64,000 nt of DNA from Prorocentrum cordatum (GCA_963575745.1 CAUYUJ010014606.1:326093-390092), one strand, 5' to 3'; counted from the first letter of the stretch, positions 31,286 through 42,700 are shown. Notes: generated by a model not told the origin, from the sequence alone. Program-made: numbers and translations.

Positions 31286-31799
31286 GCCCCCATGAAGCCC
31301 GAAAGAAACCCCAGGAGGCCCCAGAACTGCCAACATGAGGCCTCGAAACTGCCCCTATGAGGCCCCCGAGAAACCCCCGCCCACCCCCCGCGAGACCAAC
31401 GGACATCCAATAAGTTTTATACCCGCAGCCCAAGCACGGTGGCGGGATGGGTCTAAGGCCACTCCAGATCTCATCGTTATATGACCAACCATTTCTCGAT
31501 TCACGCGCGCTGCGTCGCCGCCCATCTCGCCGACAGCACCGCGGTAGCGAGGCTCGCGCAACGCGTGCCAGTCGGACGACGCGGCACCCAACGCACATCT
31601 GATCTCCGAGGTTAGGGCGCAGCCCACTGTCTCGCCCCCCACCCCACCCCGCGCCCACAAGCGCACGGCCCTCCACTGTTTGGCAGACGCCCTGGGAATG
31701 TTCGCCCCGGCACTGGCCGCTCGCGAGCCGCGCGACGCCCAACGTCTCGGGCCACTGCCTCAGCTTCGCGCCGTCGCCATGGCATGTAGTTTATATGTA
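31286..31799. other. No clear gene
   Basis: Short phased-type words (CCCCAGGAGGCC, CCCGAGAAACC) at 31290-31390, then unique sequence, then a small TA repeat at 31793-31815. Confidence 0.4.
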
Positions 31800-34700
31800 T
31801 ATATATATATATACAAACGCATGCATACATACATACATGCATTACAAATGCAGATGCATCGCCAACCTGCTTTCGACCTGCCGATGCACGTCGCGGATTT
31901 CGACGCGCGCGCGGCCTCCACCTCCTGGCACAGGTCGTCGCTGCTCGAACAATTCCCCCATCGGCATTTCCACGCCGTGGCCCTCGCTGCCCCGGTCGCG
32001 CCGCGCAGGCAAGCGATGGGCCACGGGGCGCCACCGAGAACGGGAATACTTTCCACCGCTATGAACCAGATGGAGGCGCGAACTCCATGCTCCGCCATTG
32101 GAGAGAGCATTGGAACCAGTACTTGACCCGACGGAGCAGCAGTCCTCTGCGCGCCACTTCTCCCCGCTCGGTGATCGCTGATCGCCCACCTCGTCGCGGT
32201 AGGGGGCCCCGCGTACTCTGCGTCGCCTTCTCTCTCGTCGTCGCACAAGCAGTCGCCCCCGCTGTCGCACCCCATCAGCCTGCAACGCAGACGCCTCTGC
32301 GCCACCCCCTCGGCTTCGTCGCGCGTCTCCAGCAGCGCGCGCCGGTCCATCATCGCGTCGAGGTGGGCCACCTCCACGGCCGCAATCTCTGGCCCCGCGA
32401 GCTCCCCCCCGCGAACTGAGGGCGACCTCGCATCGGGCCCTAGCGGCAGTCACCGCCGCGCGCGCATAGCCGCCCGATAACCTCAGCGAAGCAGCCCACC
32501 AGCATGTGCCCAATATTGCCCCAACCTACAATCTCGAGCGATTGTCCTAACATAAAAGCTTCCACCGACAGTCAATGGTCGTTTTACGGATATCCAGCAC
32601 CCCGCAATTACATCGCGCAAGCCCTCGCAGCCCGACGCGAACAAGCACCTGACCGGACAGGTTTTGCGCGCCACCCCTTCGGGGCCTTTGTCGGAGCACA
32701 TGTGGTCCGCTAGGGCCGAGGCCGGCGTGCCCACTGGATCTGCGCGTGAGCGGGCATCATCTAATCGCGCGACTCAGACTGCCCCAGGATTCTGGAAGAC
32801 CGCCAGTCAACGCAGACGCCGACCCCCACGTCGCCAAGAAGAGCGAAGGAAGTCCCTCCTGCGAGGACCGCCTCGGTAAGTAATCGAACACGCGACCCGC
32901 CACGCGCGGCGCAATTCTCATCCCGCAGTCGAGCCCAGCCGAATACCCGACCAACGGACGCGCATTCCTCTGGATCCTCCGCGCCGCCGCGCTGAAGTCC
33001 TGCAAGCCCGTCGCGGTCAGGCCCCCAAGCGCGGATGCAAGACGCGAGGCCTCGGGCGCCCCCCCCCCCCTCCCCCCGCCCCGCCCCGCCCTGCCCTCGC
33101 GGCGACGTCGACGCCGCGGCCCACCCACTGCTGGCGCGATCTGCCGCGGGTCGCGATCCTCTTCGACGCCGCCAGAAACGATCGCCTCGCGACGATCGCC
33201 CATGATCTCGGCCGCCCCGGGCCCTCCACGTCGAAGCCCATGAAAGTCGTCGGCGCGCGGCCGCGCGATCCCCAATGGCTCGCCCACCATTTTGCGCCCG
33301 ACGCAGGTCGCTGGATCGAAGCTTAGACCTCCCCATCCTAGTTCGACGAACATCCCGCGCAAAGCGACACACCGCGCTTTCGTTGCATCGCCAGCCCCGT
33401 AAATGCTCCAGGCCAGCTCCCACAGGTCGCACGTCTTCACTCCTGCGATGCTGCATTCCCCAAGGTTGGAGGGCATATCGACGTAGAGCTTGCGAGCGAT
33501 CGACTCGCCTTGCAAGCGGCCTCCCTTCGCGCCGGCCACGGCCAGGTCAAGGTAAAGGCTTGACACGGCGCTGCGGACGAGCAAGATCATCTGTGATGAC
33601 ACTACACGCGAGTCTCGTCGAAGCACGTCGCCGAAATCGCCCCCGCGTCCACCGCGCCCACAAATCCTTGCCCGTGGCTCGAAGGTCGCGGGGCCGTAGT
33701 CTGTCCAGATCACCTCACACATGTCGAGCAAAAACTTGCCCTGGTCCTGCAGCATACTTGCACCGCGCATTCCGTGAATTCTCGACAGCCGTTTGCATCG
33801 CCCTCCACTTCATCTCGTCGCCACCCAGCGGCACCAGGTTGATATCCCGGTGCTCGTTCGCCCTCGCAAGCTCGCGAATCCATCTCGCCGCGAGCGCCTC
33901 GACGAGCAAGGCGCCGGCGAGGTGCCTGATTGGGCCAGCCTGGCCCGCTGCCCTGTCGATGCCGATCGGGGCGTCGCCCAACAAGAACTCCCACTTCAGC
34001 GTGACGGGATTGTCCTGCCGCTTCCCTCGGTAAGAATGCCACGTGCTTGCACTGGATGGTGCTTCTTTGGTTTGAGGTGTACGGCCCGTTGGCGCCGCCC
34101 TTTGCCCTGGCGGCGCTAGGGGTGGCGCCGCCGCCGTCGCCTCGGCCATGAAGCGCTCCTCCGCACTCCCGTGAGAGCCTGCAACTTCCCGAGGTCGTAC
34201 AACGCGTCGTCTTTCTTGGTATGCCTGTACTTCAGGTCCTTCTTCGGCCTCCTGTGCTTCACTCCACCTCTTGGCCTCGCTGCGTCTTCCCCTGCCGAAC
34301 CATCGTGTCGAATCGACACTGGTTGTGGCGTCACCTGAGGTTGAACATGAGTTTCATGCTGTTCTTGTGGAGCGTCTCCTGGTGCAACTTCTTCCTGAAC
34401 CGTATACGTGATCATATCGATGAGAGTAATCAGCCCATGCGAAATCAGTCAATCCAGGACACGTGGGCTCATGGCCCAAGACCTGCTGCGAGGTATGCTG
34501 CACTAGGCCGCGCGTGTCCGAGCTGAACAGCCTCGTCCACTCGATGTTGCATCCTGGCGCAGCATCTGCTACTGCTGGGCCAGGAGTGATTTGTTGTCCA
34601 GCTGGCGCAGGTGGGTCTTTTCTCAGCTCCAGGCTGCAACAGCCCCAAAGATAAACTACCATGCCTGATGCGTCCATCTCAGGCGTGCTCAAGCTTCCTC
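31800..34700 (-). pseudogene. Chain of decayed minus-strand frames, unknown protein(s)
   Basis: Successive minus frames read as protein-like but keep shifting: about 34690-34360 (LELRKDPPAPAGQQITPGPA), 34149-33770 (KWEFLLGDAPIGIDRAAGQA, LARANEHRDINLVPLGGDEM), 33770-33240 (QDQGKFLLDMCEVIWTDYGP, LYVDMPSNLGECSIAGVKTC), 33000-32760 (LQDFSAAARRIQRNARP), 32734-32483 (RCLFASGCEGLRDVIAGCWI) and 32400-31860 (GELAGPEIAAVEVAHLDAMM, RLMGCDSGGDCLCDDERE). I see no domain I can name. It could be one decayed gene, for example a retroelement polyprotein, or several fragments; introns are also possible. Confidence 0.35.
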
Positions 34701-34903
34701 CTCCGCTTGATTTGGGTCGTATTGCTGTCCCTGTTCCACCTGATCAAGCCGCTGTGGCATCACGTCACGATCGTGAACCACCTCGGAAACCATCGTTCGT
34801 CCCGTGTCTTCCCCCGCCTTAGCCGTAGTAACACCTCCTTGTGCAGGTACTGGCTCGTGTTTTCAGTCGGCTGGCGGTGGCGATGGTGCCGACTGCTGTG
34901 GCT

Positions 34904-35158
34904 CGTGTCCCTGTGTTTGTTGTCCTTCGTTGGTTGGTGGCTGTCGATAGGGAGGTTCTGCCGTTTCTGCCGTTTCTCGCTAGGCAGCGTTGTCATGCGC
35001 CCCGCAGGCGCGGAGGGCTCCGCAGCGGCCCAACATGCGGGCACTCAGACGGCGGCCCCGGGAACCCGACCCCGAGGGAGGGGGAGGACCAGGGACCAAT
35101 AATATCGTGTCCCTGTGTTTGTTGTCCTTCGTTGGTTGGTGGCTGTCGATAGGGAGGT
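34904..35158 (+). repeat. 53-bp direct repeat, 202 bp apart
   Basis: CGTGTCCCTGTGTTTGTTGT and the following 33 bases are identical at 34904-34956 and 35106-35158. Confidence 0.9.
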
Positions 35159-35290
35159 CGGTCGTGTGCTTGCTGCTCCGGTGGCGGCTGATGTGGTGGC
35201 CGCAGTTGCGGCGGTTGCTGGTCGTCCTGCTTGCCCACTCGTGGTGGACTACAGGTGCTGCCCAGGCAGGTCGGTCGAACCGCGTTGTCC

Positions 35291-35470
35291 AGGACTTGGG
35301 CGACGAGATCTATGCATATCCACTGCTCCCGGCCAGGCCCATCCTGGGCCCAGGAGCGGTGTATATGCCTCCCTGGCCAAGCCAGGAGGGCGTATACACA
35401 GCTCTTGGGCCCAGGATTGGCCTGGCCGGGAGCAGTGGATATGTATAGATATCGTCGCCCTAAGGACTTG
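35291..35470. mobile_element. 164-bp foldback MITE with 8-bp TSD
   Basis: Two 77-bp arms (35301-35377 and 35381-35457, about 90% identical as inverted repeats, 3-bp loop) flanked by the direct repeat AGGACTTG (35291-35298, 35463-35470). The arms hold CATATCCACTGCTCCCGGCC and TCCTGGGCCCAGGAGC. A related foldback lies at 50593-50748. Confidence 0.85.
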
Positions 35471-35689
35471 CCCATCGCTGGTCCGCCATCCGAAAACGAG
35501 TCACTGAACTGTATCGTGCCGAATTCGCTCTCCGTGGCTCGTCGTAGTCCCCCGACCCCCGCTTGCTGGGGGTGGGAAGGCGCGTGAGATGAATGGCTGT
35601 GCCCCCTAGCCCTTTCCCCCTTTCCCCAAGGTCCAACATTTCATTTGAGGGAGGGTATCCAGGTTCTCTGGCGCGCCCCTTGAGCCTCT

Positions 35690-36310
35690 GGAACTTCCAA
35701 ATCTGCCTTCCGTGGCCTCGAAGACGTTCCAAGACGGTCCCGATCGCCGACCGATTGGCCCAAGACGCCCACGATGGCTCCAAGACGCCCGAGGACGCCT
35801 TCGAGACGCCCCAAGAAAGGTCCAAGAGCCTTCCCAAGAGGGCCCCGAGAGGCAAAAAGCAATGGTTTCCCCTAGGTGGTTCATTCTTTCTGGGGTTGTC
35901 GTGTTCTCGAGCTTCCGACGCTACAAGACGGCCCAACAGGACCCGTAGACCGTCCCAAAACGGCCCAAGAGGTCCTTTCTGGGGGCCCCAGGAAGGTCCA
36001 AGAGATTTCGGAAACGGCCCAAAGGGAATTCCAAGATGGCCTCAGATCGCCCCAAGAAGGCCCCACGAGAGGCCAAGAGGGAGAACATGAAACGAAAATC
36101 CAATGTTTAGGCCCCAAGAGGCCCCCGAAAGGCCCCAAGAAGCCCTGAAGCGGCCCAAAGGAAACCCATAATAAGCCCCCAAGCGACCTAACAAAGGTCC
36201 TAAACCGGCCCCAATGACGCTTCGAAACTGCCTCCAAGAGGCTCCACCAGGCCCCCAAGCCGCTGCCAAGACGCCCACGCAAATTCCCACATATTGTCCA
36301 AGAAGCCCAT
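35690..36310 (-). repeat. Phased block, reverse orientation
   Basis: CCAAGAGG/CCAAGACG words. Island 1 at 35850-35930 ends CGAGCTTCCGACGCTACAAG. Island 2 at 36070-36112 holds GAAACGAAAATCCAATG. Island order read on the minus strand is 2 then 1. Confidence 0.85.
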
Positions 36311-36369
36311 GACGCCTCAACCGTGGAGCACCCATATACACACATGTCCTTACACAGTTTTATCGGTGT

Positions 36370-37720
36370 GAATCGATATATACATATATATATATATATA
36401 TGTACCTATATATACACACAGAGATACCTACACGCATACATACATATATACATACATACATACATACGTACGTACGTACGTACGTACATACATACATAAA
36501 TACATACATACGTACATATGCATGTACTTATGGATAGGTGTTTAAATGTACGCGTGTATACATATGTATATGTGTGTGTATACATTCACGCATGCATCCT
36601 TACATATGTACTTGCACACAAACATTCATACATACAAACATACATGTCTACATGCATGCGTGCATGCATACATACATGCGTGATGCACGCATGCAGACAT
36701 ACCTACATACAGACACGCAGGCATGCAGACGTACAGGAATACAGACATGCAGACATGGTGACATACAGACATACAGGCATACATAAATACAGACATACTG
36801 GTATGCCGACATGCGCGTATGCAGCCATGCAAACATATTCCCGTACACACATCGATACATGCATGATGCATACAGACATACAGACATACAGGCATACAGA
36901 CGTACAGACATACATACACACAGACATACAGCCATGCAGCCATACACACAGATATACATACATATACACTGGCATACAGACATACAGACATACAGGCATA
37001 CAGACATACATACATGCATGCAGACGTACATGCATACATACATGCCTACATACAGATACACCTGTGTGTATAAAGATAGGCATACATGCGTGCACGCATA
37101 TAGCGTGTCAACACATGCATGCATGCATGCAGTCATGCACACATACACGCGTGCATGCATGCATGAGCACAGACATACCTGCATGTACACACGTGTTACA
37201 TTCATACACACATGCAGACATGCATGCTTATGCATATACATATGCACATGTATATACATATGTACATAAACATATACATATACGCTTGCAAATAAACACA
37301 AGCAGGTAACTGCATGCATGTACAAGTATATATATACATATATATATATATATACATATATGTATATATGTGTATGAATGTACATGTGCATATACACGTG
37401 CATGAACATACATGTACATACACACACGCATACATACAAATAATGCATGTATCCACACATATCTACACATACATAGACCTGCATATACATACATATGTAA
37501 ATATACAGGCATACATACATACGGACATGCGTGCATACAAGCATGCATAATACATGTATGCATACGTACGTACATACATTAAAACATATATGCATGCATG
37601 CGTGAATGCGTGCATGCATGATGCAGACAGGCAGACAGTCATACAGAAATACAGACAGGCAGCCAGAGAGACACACAAATATACAAATATACATACATCT
37701 ACACGTACATATGTCTATCC
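36370..37720. repeat. Long ACAT/GCAT/TA microsatellite
   Basis: About 1.35 kb of imperfect tetranucleotide repeat with (ACGT)n at 36467-36485 and TA stretches at 36380-36400 and 37325-37370. All frames in it are artefacts. Confidence 0.95.
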
Positions 37721-37794
37721 ATCACCGTGCCCCCTGGCACGTTGAGGCGTGATCCGCAGACTGCCGCGTGCATCTCCCCTGCTCACCGAACCCG

Positions 37795-38100
37795 CTTCCC
37801 CCGTGCCCGCTCGACAATGGTGCACGCCCAGCATGGCGGCGAATGTCGAAACCCCCATTCCGCGCGTGCCCGCTCGAGGATGGTGCACTCCCCGCATGGC
37901 AACGAATTCCCTGAACCCCCCTCCCGCACGTGACCACTCGAGGACGGTGCATATCCCGCATGGCAACGAACGCCTGAACCCTCCGAAGATTGCGCACATC
38001 CTGCAAGGCTGCGAACTCCTTGCTACAGCCCCCATCCCACGCACACCCGCTCGAGGAGCGTGCACGTCCCGCGCCCCCAGGCGCTGCCCCCAAGCGCTCC
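37795..38100 (+). repeat. About 62-bp tandem repeat
   Basis: CCCGCTCGAGGATGGTGCAC and CCCGCATGGCAACGAA recur at about 37804, 37868, 37928 and, more diverged, 37990 and 38045. Confidence 0.75.
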
Positions 38101-38164
38101 AGCCCCCCCCCCCAAGCCACAATCCTTCGTTGAAAACGGCGGAGACGCACCCCGAGCTTGCAAG

Positions 38165-38300
38165 ATGACCCGCGCAGGCAAAACCAAGGACACCAAGGCG
38201 GCCCAAGATGCCCTGAAGACGGCCAGAGGGGCCGAACGTCGACTCAAGACGGCCCAGGATGCCTCCGAGCGGGCCCAACGTGGCCGCAACAGGACCTCCA
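38165..38300 (-). repeat. Short phased segment, reverse orientation
   Basis: CCAAGGACACCAAGGCGGCC, AAGATGCCCTGAAGACGGCC and similar words at 10/11-bp steps. No island. Confidence 0.6.
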
Positions 38301-38434
38301 ACGGGGTCGGGTACCGTTCGGCAGAGCTGGCGGGCGCGCGATCGCTGCTGGCTGACCTCGACGCGTGCGCACGCGGCGCCCACGCGGTCCCATCTGATCG
38401 AAGCCACTACTAACATCATGTTTGATGGGCGTGC

Positions 38435-38625
38435 TTTCCACCACCACCACCACCACCACCACCACCACCACCACCATACGTTGGAGGGGAAGGGGCTCCT
38501 CCTCCTCCTCCTCCTCCTACTCCTCCTCCTCCTCCTCCTCCGCCCCCTCCTCTTCCTCCGCCCCCTCGTCGTCCTCCTCCTCCTCCTGCCCCCCGTCGAA
38601 CTTATGGTGGTGGTGGTGGAAAACA
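38435..38625. repeat. (CAC)n, (CCT)n and (GTG)n microsatellites
   Basis: (CAC)n 38441-38475, (CCT)n 38492-38590 and GTGGTGGTGG at 38605-38620. The CAC and GTG runs can pair across the CCT tract. Confidence 0.9.
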
Positions 38626-39047
38626 GGTCCATCCATATTCCCGTTTACGAAAGTGCAGTCAATGCGCACGCCGACGCTCCTGTTCAGGAGGCTTCTTCTT
38701 GCACAACGCTGACCTCAATGTTCCACGTGTGCTCAAAGAGCACTGTCTTGGACGTGCTACAGCCCGTGGTTGTTTTGAAGAGCTTGACAGGCGCGCGGGG
38801 GGGGGGGGGGCGATGGCCCCATATGGTAATACTACGTGAGACGGGCACACTGGGAACTTTCGAGTCAGATCAAAGCAAGGGCTCCGCACACTCCAATTTG
38901 AAAAGGATGAGGGGAGGGAAGTCGATATCAGCAATGGATGCTAGGGTGAACAAGTATGGAAAACCCTTACGCACAGGGAGGCTCGTGAAGCCCAGCCTCG
39001 GAAATGTGATGAAGTCTTGTAGCCTTTCGAACAGGGAACACCTGTGA
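38626..39047. other. Possible coding fragment, either strand
   Basis: A plus frame ends at 39047 (FESDQSKGSAHSNLKRMRGG, MDARVNKYGKPLRTGRLVKP), and an overlapping minus frame is also open (RLQDFITFPRLGFTSLPVRK). Neither matches anything I recognise, so I cannot choose. Confidence 0.25.
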
Positions 39048-39068
39048 TGCACCCTACGAGGTGCAATA

Positions 39069-39106
39069 TACGAGGTGCAATAAGTTTGGCGAACTGCAGG
39101 GGCCCT

Positions 39107-39137
<31 letters not shown>

Positions 39138-39960
39138 CCACACACACACATACACACAAATAACCGCATTCCCCATATTTCCCATATTTTCTCGGCTTTT
39201 GTCTTCCCCCCCCCCCCATATTTTTCCACATTTTCTTGGGAATCGACGATTCATTGTGTCTGTGTGTTGTTTCTCCTCCTGACGAACTTGAGCTCGCCCC
39301 CTCATGCTCGAGCAACGATCCCACCCTCCACGCAGCAACTTGTCCGCAAAACGTCCAGAGGCCGCGAGCGCAGTCACCCATCGGAAGTTTCTGTTGCGCC
39401 TGGCAGGCGCAGTGCCGCAGGGATGGGCGCCGTGCTGCCAGGTTGCGGCGCTTCGGGTGTTCAGTGGGAGCCAGATGTCATACAGTCGGACTTGATTAGA
39501 GAGGACACGCGATAGGACACAAGACCCTTCCGAGGGCCACGTTGCCACAGAACTGCAGGAGGCATGGGTCGCAAGACACAGGACACGAGGGTACCCTTGA
39601 TCTGGCAAGGTCGACCTACTAATCCGGGCCGCCTGTATACAAGGTGCGATAAGATTGGAAAACTTGAGGTCGCCCCCTATTGCTCGAGCAACGATCCCAC
39701 CCTCCACGCAGCAACTTGTCGGTAAAACATCTGGAGGTCGCGAACGCAGTCACCCATCGGAAGTTTCTGTTGCGCCTGGCAGGCGCAGTGCCGCAGGGAT
39801 GGGCGCCGTGCTGCCAGGTTGCGGCACTTCGGGTGTTCAGTGGGAGCCGGATGTCATACAGTCGGACTTGATTGGAGAGGACACGCGATAGGACACAAAC
39901 ACTTCCGAGGGCCACATTGCCACAGAACTGCAGGAGGCATGGGTCGCAAGACACAAGACA
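39069..39960 (+). repeat. Tandem duplication, 376-bp period
   Basis: CTCGAGCAACGATCCCACCC at 39307 and 39683 starts over 200 bp of about 93% identity (TCGGAAGTTTCTGTTGCGCC, GTGCCGCAGGGATGGGCGCC, GTCATACAGTCGGACTTGAT). The left copy also contains the insertion at 39096-39282. Confidence 0.9.
39090..39288. mobile_element. 187-bp insertion with 6-bp TSD and an empty paralogous site
   Basis: TSD CGAACT at 39090-39095 and 39283-39288. Removing 39096-39282 and one TSD gives AAGTTTGGCGAACTTGAG, which aligns base for base with the uninterrupted AAGATTGGAAAACTTGAG of the right-hand duplicate (39651-39668). The element holds (CA)n, ATTCCCCATATTTCCC and an inverted GGGAATCGACGATT, so it can partly fold back. 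A second copy lies at 28118-28265. Confidence 0.9.
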
Positions 39961-40052
39961 CGAGGGTCAAGACACGTGTTAGATGAGTTTGGCTTTAAAC
40001 TTGTGGATGACATCACAATGGACTCTAACAATCCGAATTACCATTGATTTAA

Positions 40053-40146
40053 ATATGTGTTTAACATGTGGAAAACATGTTCTAAACACGTTTCAAGCAT
40101 CTGTTTTACATGTTTAAAACATGTTTGAAACATGTTTTAGGCATCT
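40053..40146. promoter_or_regulatory. Palindrome cluster in exact 11-bp register
   Basis: ATATGT at 40053; ACATGT at 40064, 40075; ACACGT at 40086; GCATCT at 40097; ACATGT at 40108, 40119, 40130; GCATCT at 40141. Every start is 11 bp from the last, arranged as a 44-bp tandem duplication (33/44 identical). Sites one helical turn apart lie on one face of DNA, which suggests a cooperative protein-binding array. It lies 70 bp upstream of a 117-codon plus frame. Confidence 0.5.
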
Positions 40147-40214
40147 GGAATTATCTGGCAGCATGCTCCCTCTCCATTGATCGCCCTTCACAACTGTAAA
40201 CTCAGTCAACGCCA

Positions 40215-40568
40215 ATGGGGCAATGGGTGTGGGACAAGGTCGGCGCGCGCGCGCTCGCGGCCCGCAGGGTACCATTTCACAGGGATGGCGGGGAGGGCAG
40301 AGACGTGGAGCAGAACTGTCTTGACGCTGCAAGTTGGATGGTTTTTGACATGCGATTTCAGCGAGCGAGCTCGATCCTGAAAACCACAATGTTGTGTATC
40401 GAGCTCAATGGAAAGTATTTGAATGCAGATGGATTTTTATCATTTCGACGTGCGCTCGCGCGCGTGGCCAACATCGTATTATTTGAAACGGAATCGATGG
40501 AAATGCACTTGAAAGATCACATCGGGCGATGCGCATCCGTCAGGCTGGTAGAGCCTGATCTTGTCTAG
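40215..40568 (+). CDS. Hypothetical protein, 117 aa
   Basis: An ATG-started frame with protein-like composition: RVPFHRDGGEGRDVEQNCLD, SILKTTMLCIELNGKYLNAD, FLSFRRALARVANIVLFETE, SMEMHLKDHIGRCASVRLVE. No domain is recognised, and no signal peptide or membrane helix is seen. The 11-bp-phased palindromes lie just upstream. Another ATG at 40223 is in a different frame. No leader relict or splice sites are visible, so it may be an exon. Confidence 0.4.
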   Translation: MGQWVWDKVGARALAARRVPFHRDGGEGRDVEQNCLDAASWMVFDMRFQRASSILKTTMLCIELNGKYLNADGFLSFRRALARVANIVLFETESMEMHLKDHIGRCASVRLVEPDLV

Positions 40569-41170
40569 AAGAAGTGGTGCAAGTGTGGATGCACGCCGGT
40601 CGGAAGAAGTGGGTAGAAACATGAGGTAGGAAGGCAGACAAAGTAGATTGGGCTCGGGGGGCCGCCCAAAGAATAACAAGCAAAAGCCATACCATATCGA
40701 TCATTGAAGTAGGAAGGCGCTTGAAGTAGATTGGGTTCTGGAAATCCACAAATACCTACTTCGGCGGTGGACAAACCTCCCTGTAGTAAACCTCCCCTCA
40801 GTCGGAACGGCCTGGGACCGAAACCGACGGACCTGGAACCGCAAAGATGACGGCCGCGACGCCCTCCCGCGAACCGAAGACGGCCAATTCCTTAATCGAC
40901 GTGTCAGGGTAGGAGGTCTATCCACCTCCGACTACTTTCATCAACCGATGGGTTTGTGTGGTGCGTGCTGCGCGGTTCAGTATGCGCGTGTATCTGGCAA
41001 CGCCGGGCATCTTGCATAACCATAAAAGTCGAAAAAATGTTTCAGTTTTTTGTTGCGTAAAAACAACAAAAACAAACAGAGATACAAACAAACAGACAAA
41101 CAAAAAGCTACTACTTTCAACGACCGATGGGTTTATGCGGTGCGTGCTGCGCGGTTCAATATTCGGGAGC
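40569..41170. repeat. Two pairs of short direct repeats
   Basis: GTAGGAAGGC and AAGTAGATTGGG repeat 84 bp apart (about 40625 and 40709). ACCGATGGGTTTRTGYGGTG and GCGTGCTGCGCGGTTCA occur at 40940 and 41120, bracketing an AT-rich segment of about 110 bp. Confidence 0.7.
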
Positions 41171-41518
41171 GGCAAAGAGGGGGGTGTCGAAGAGGGGGGT
41201 GTGCAAATCATGACCGGCGGCATGTGCGCGGCCCAGCGGGCGGGCCAGGGACGTAATGAAATAAGAAGAGGCGCCATGAAATCTGAGAAATATCATGGCC
41301 CCCGCCATGATATCCACCCCCCCCTAGTCATCACCCTCGTCTTTTCCGCCCCCGAAATATCTGCGTGCACCTCGCAGCGCTGGGCGGCGCACGGGGCGGC
41401 CACGGGCGGCGACCTCGGCCGGGAGCGCCCCGGAGGCGCCCGGCCCGCGCGCGAGGCGGCCACGGAAGGGAGGCCACGGGGCGGCCACGGCCGACGGCGA
41501 CCAGTGACAGTCAACCAG
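41171..41518. other. No gene seen
   Basis: GC-rich sequence with GGCCACGG repeats (41398-41500). No supported frame. Confidence 0.4.
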
Positions 41519-41705
41519 TATACTCCAGAATTCGTAATAAAAGGGAGGGGGTCTGGACCCTCCAAGACAAGCCATTTCAGACCTCCCCCGTGGGAGAACC
41601 CTCCAAAACATCGTCCCCAAACCCCCCAGGCCCTCCAAAATAGCCTGGAAGAGACCCCCCCCCGAAATGAGACTCCCCTCCTTTTATTACGAAATCTGGA
41701 GTATA
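41519..41705. mobile_element. Stowaway-like MITE, TA target
   Basis: CTCCAGAATTCGTAATAAAA from 41523 is mirrored by an inverted CTCCAGATTTCGTAATAAAA ending at 41701 (one mismatch in 22, and the match goes on with a 1-bp indel). Both ends are flanked by TATA (41519-41522, 41702-41705). The TA target and a CTCC start fit Tc1/mariner-type MITEs. The 40 bases to the left recur at 42118-42157 and that similarity stops exactly at TATA. Confidence 0.85.
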
Positions 41706-41959
41706 CGGCAGGTCCGTGTCGTGCCGACTTCGGCATTGGTTCCTGACACCGCGGGGATCGTTCAGCCTTGAACGATCGGCCGTTTCCGAAGCGTCCAAAT
41801 CGTTCCGCATCGAACGATTCGGGGTCGCACGCGGCGTTCAAAGTTGAACGCCGCTGGCGGGGTCGCCGCGGGTCGACACGATACGAACCTACCGTAGACA
41901 GGATGCGCGATGAGGATGCAAAGGGCCTTGGACGCCCATTTCGAAGCTCTTCGAGCAAG

Positions 41960-42350
41960 GCGTTGGGAGGCAGCTGCTGGGAGGTGCTCGCCGGGAAGCT
42001 TGCGGAGGATTGAGCCCCATTGGGGGGCTGTTACGCCGGAGAGGGCCTCGGACCAAGCAGGACTAAGCAGGATTAAGCGGGATTAAGCGGGATTAAGTCG
42101 GATTAAGCGAGATTAAGCGGCCACGGCCGACGGCGACCAGGTACAGTTAACCAGTATAGTAAGTTAGGAGGCAACTACTGGAAGATCTTCGTCGGAAGGA
42201 TTAAGGAGGATAAAGCCCCACTGGGGGGCTATTACGCCAGAGTGGGCCTCGGATCAAGCGGGATTAAGCGGGATTAAGCGGGATTAAGCCGGATTAAGCG
42301 GGATCAAGCTGGATTAAACTGGATTTCGGACCAGGGCGAAAACAGAATGT
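41960..42350 (+). repeat. GGGATTAAGC element, copies 2 and 3
   Basis: Two further copies of the 26.7-kb element (41965-42120 and 42160-42350). Each has AAGGAGGATTGAG/TAAAGCCCCA, a small GGGGGGCT hairpin, TTACGCC, TGGGCCTCGGA, then repeated GGGATTAAGC. The last ends GATTTCGGACCAGGGCGAAA. Confidence 0.8.
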
Positions 42351-42700
42351 GACCTCCCAGGAGTTGCATCGAACTTGGACGCCCAGTTCGAAGCTTTTCG
42401 AGCAGGGCGCGGCCAACGCAAGTGGCCAAGGACGGACCGAGGAGGCAAGGGGATGCAAGGGTACCCTTGAGAAAGTTGCCCATCCTCACTATGCACGCGC
42501 GGACTGAAAAGACCCAGAAAACAAAGCCACTTGCACGGAGCAGGAGCAAAAAACCCAGTGCAAGCGCAACCTGTGCAGCAGGTGCCGCCAAGCGCGCGCG
42601 CGAGGCAGAGAAAGAGAGGCATCACAAAAGGACCCAGGAGTGGCCACAGACCAGCGCAATCCTCAGAAAACAGTGCGTGTGCGTGTGTGTGTGTGTGTAA
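42351..42700. other. No clear gene; ends in (GT)n
   Basis: A plus frame (42422-42700; AKRAREAEKERHHKRTQEW) is charged and protein-like but unrecognised and runs into a (GT)n tract at 42676-42705. Confidence 0.35.

Noticed and set aside
36518-37309. 263-codon Tyr/Thr/His-rich frame
   Set aside because: Tetranucleotide repeat translated; all frames look alike.
38422-38520. Poly-His frame
   Set aside because: A (CAC)n microsatellite next to (CCT)n; no conserved flanks.
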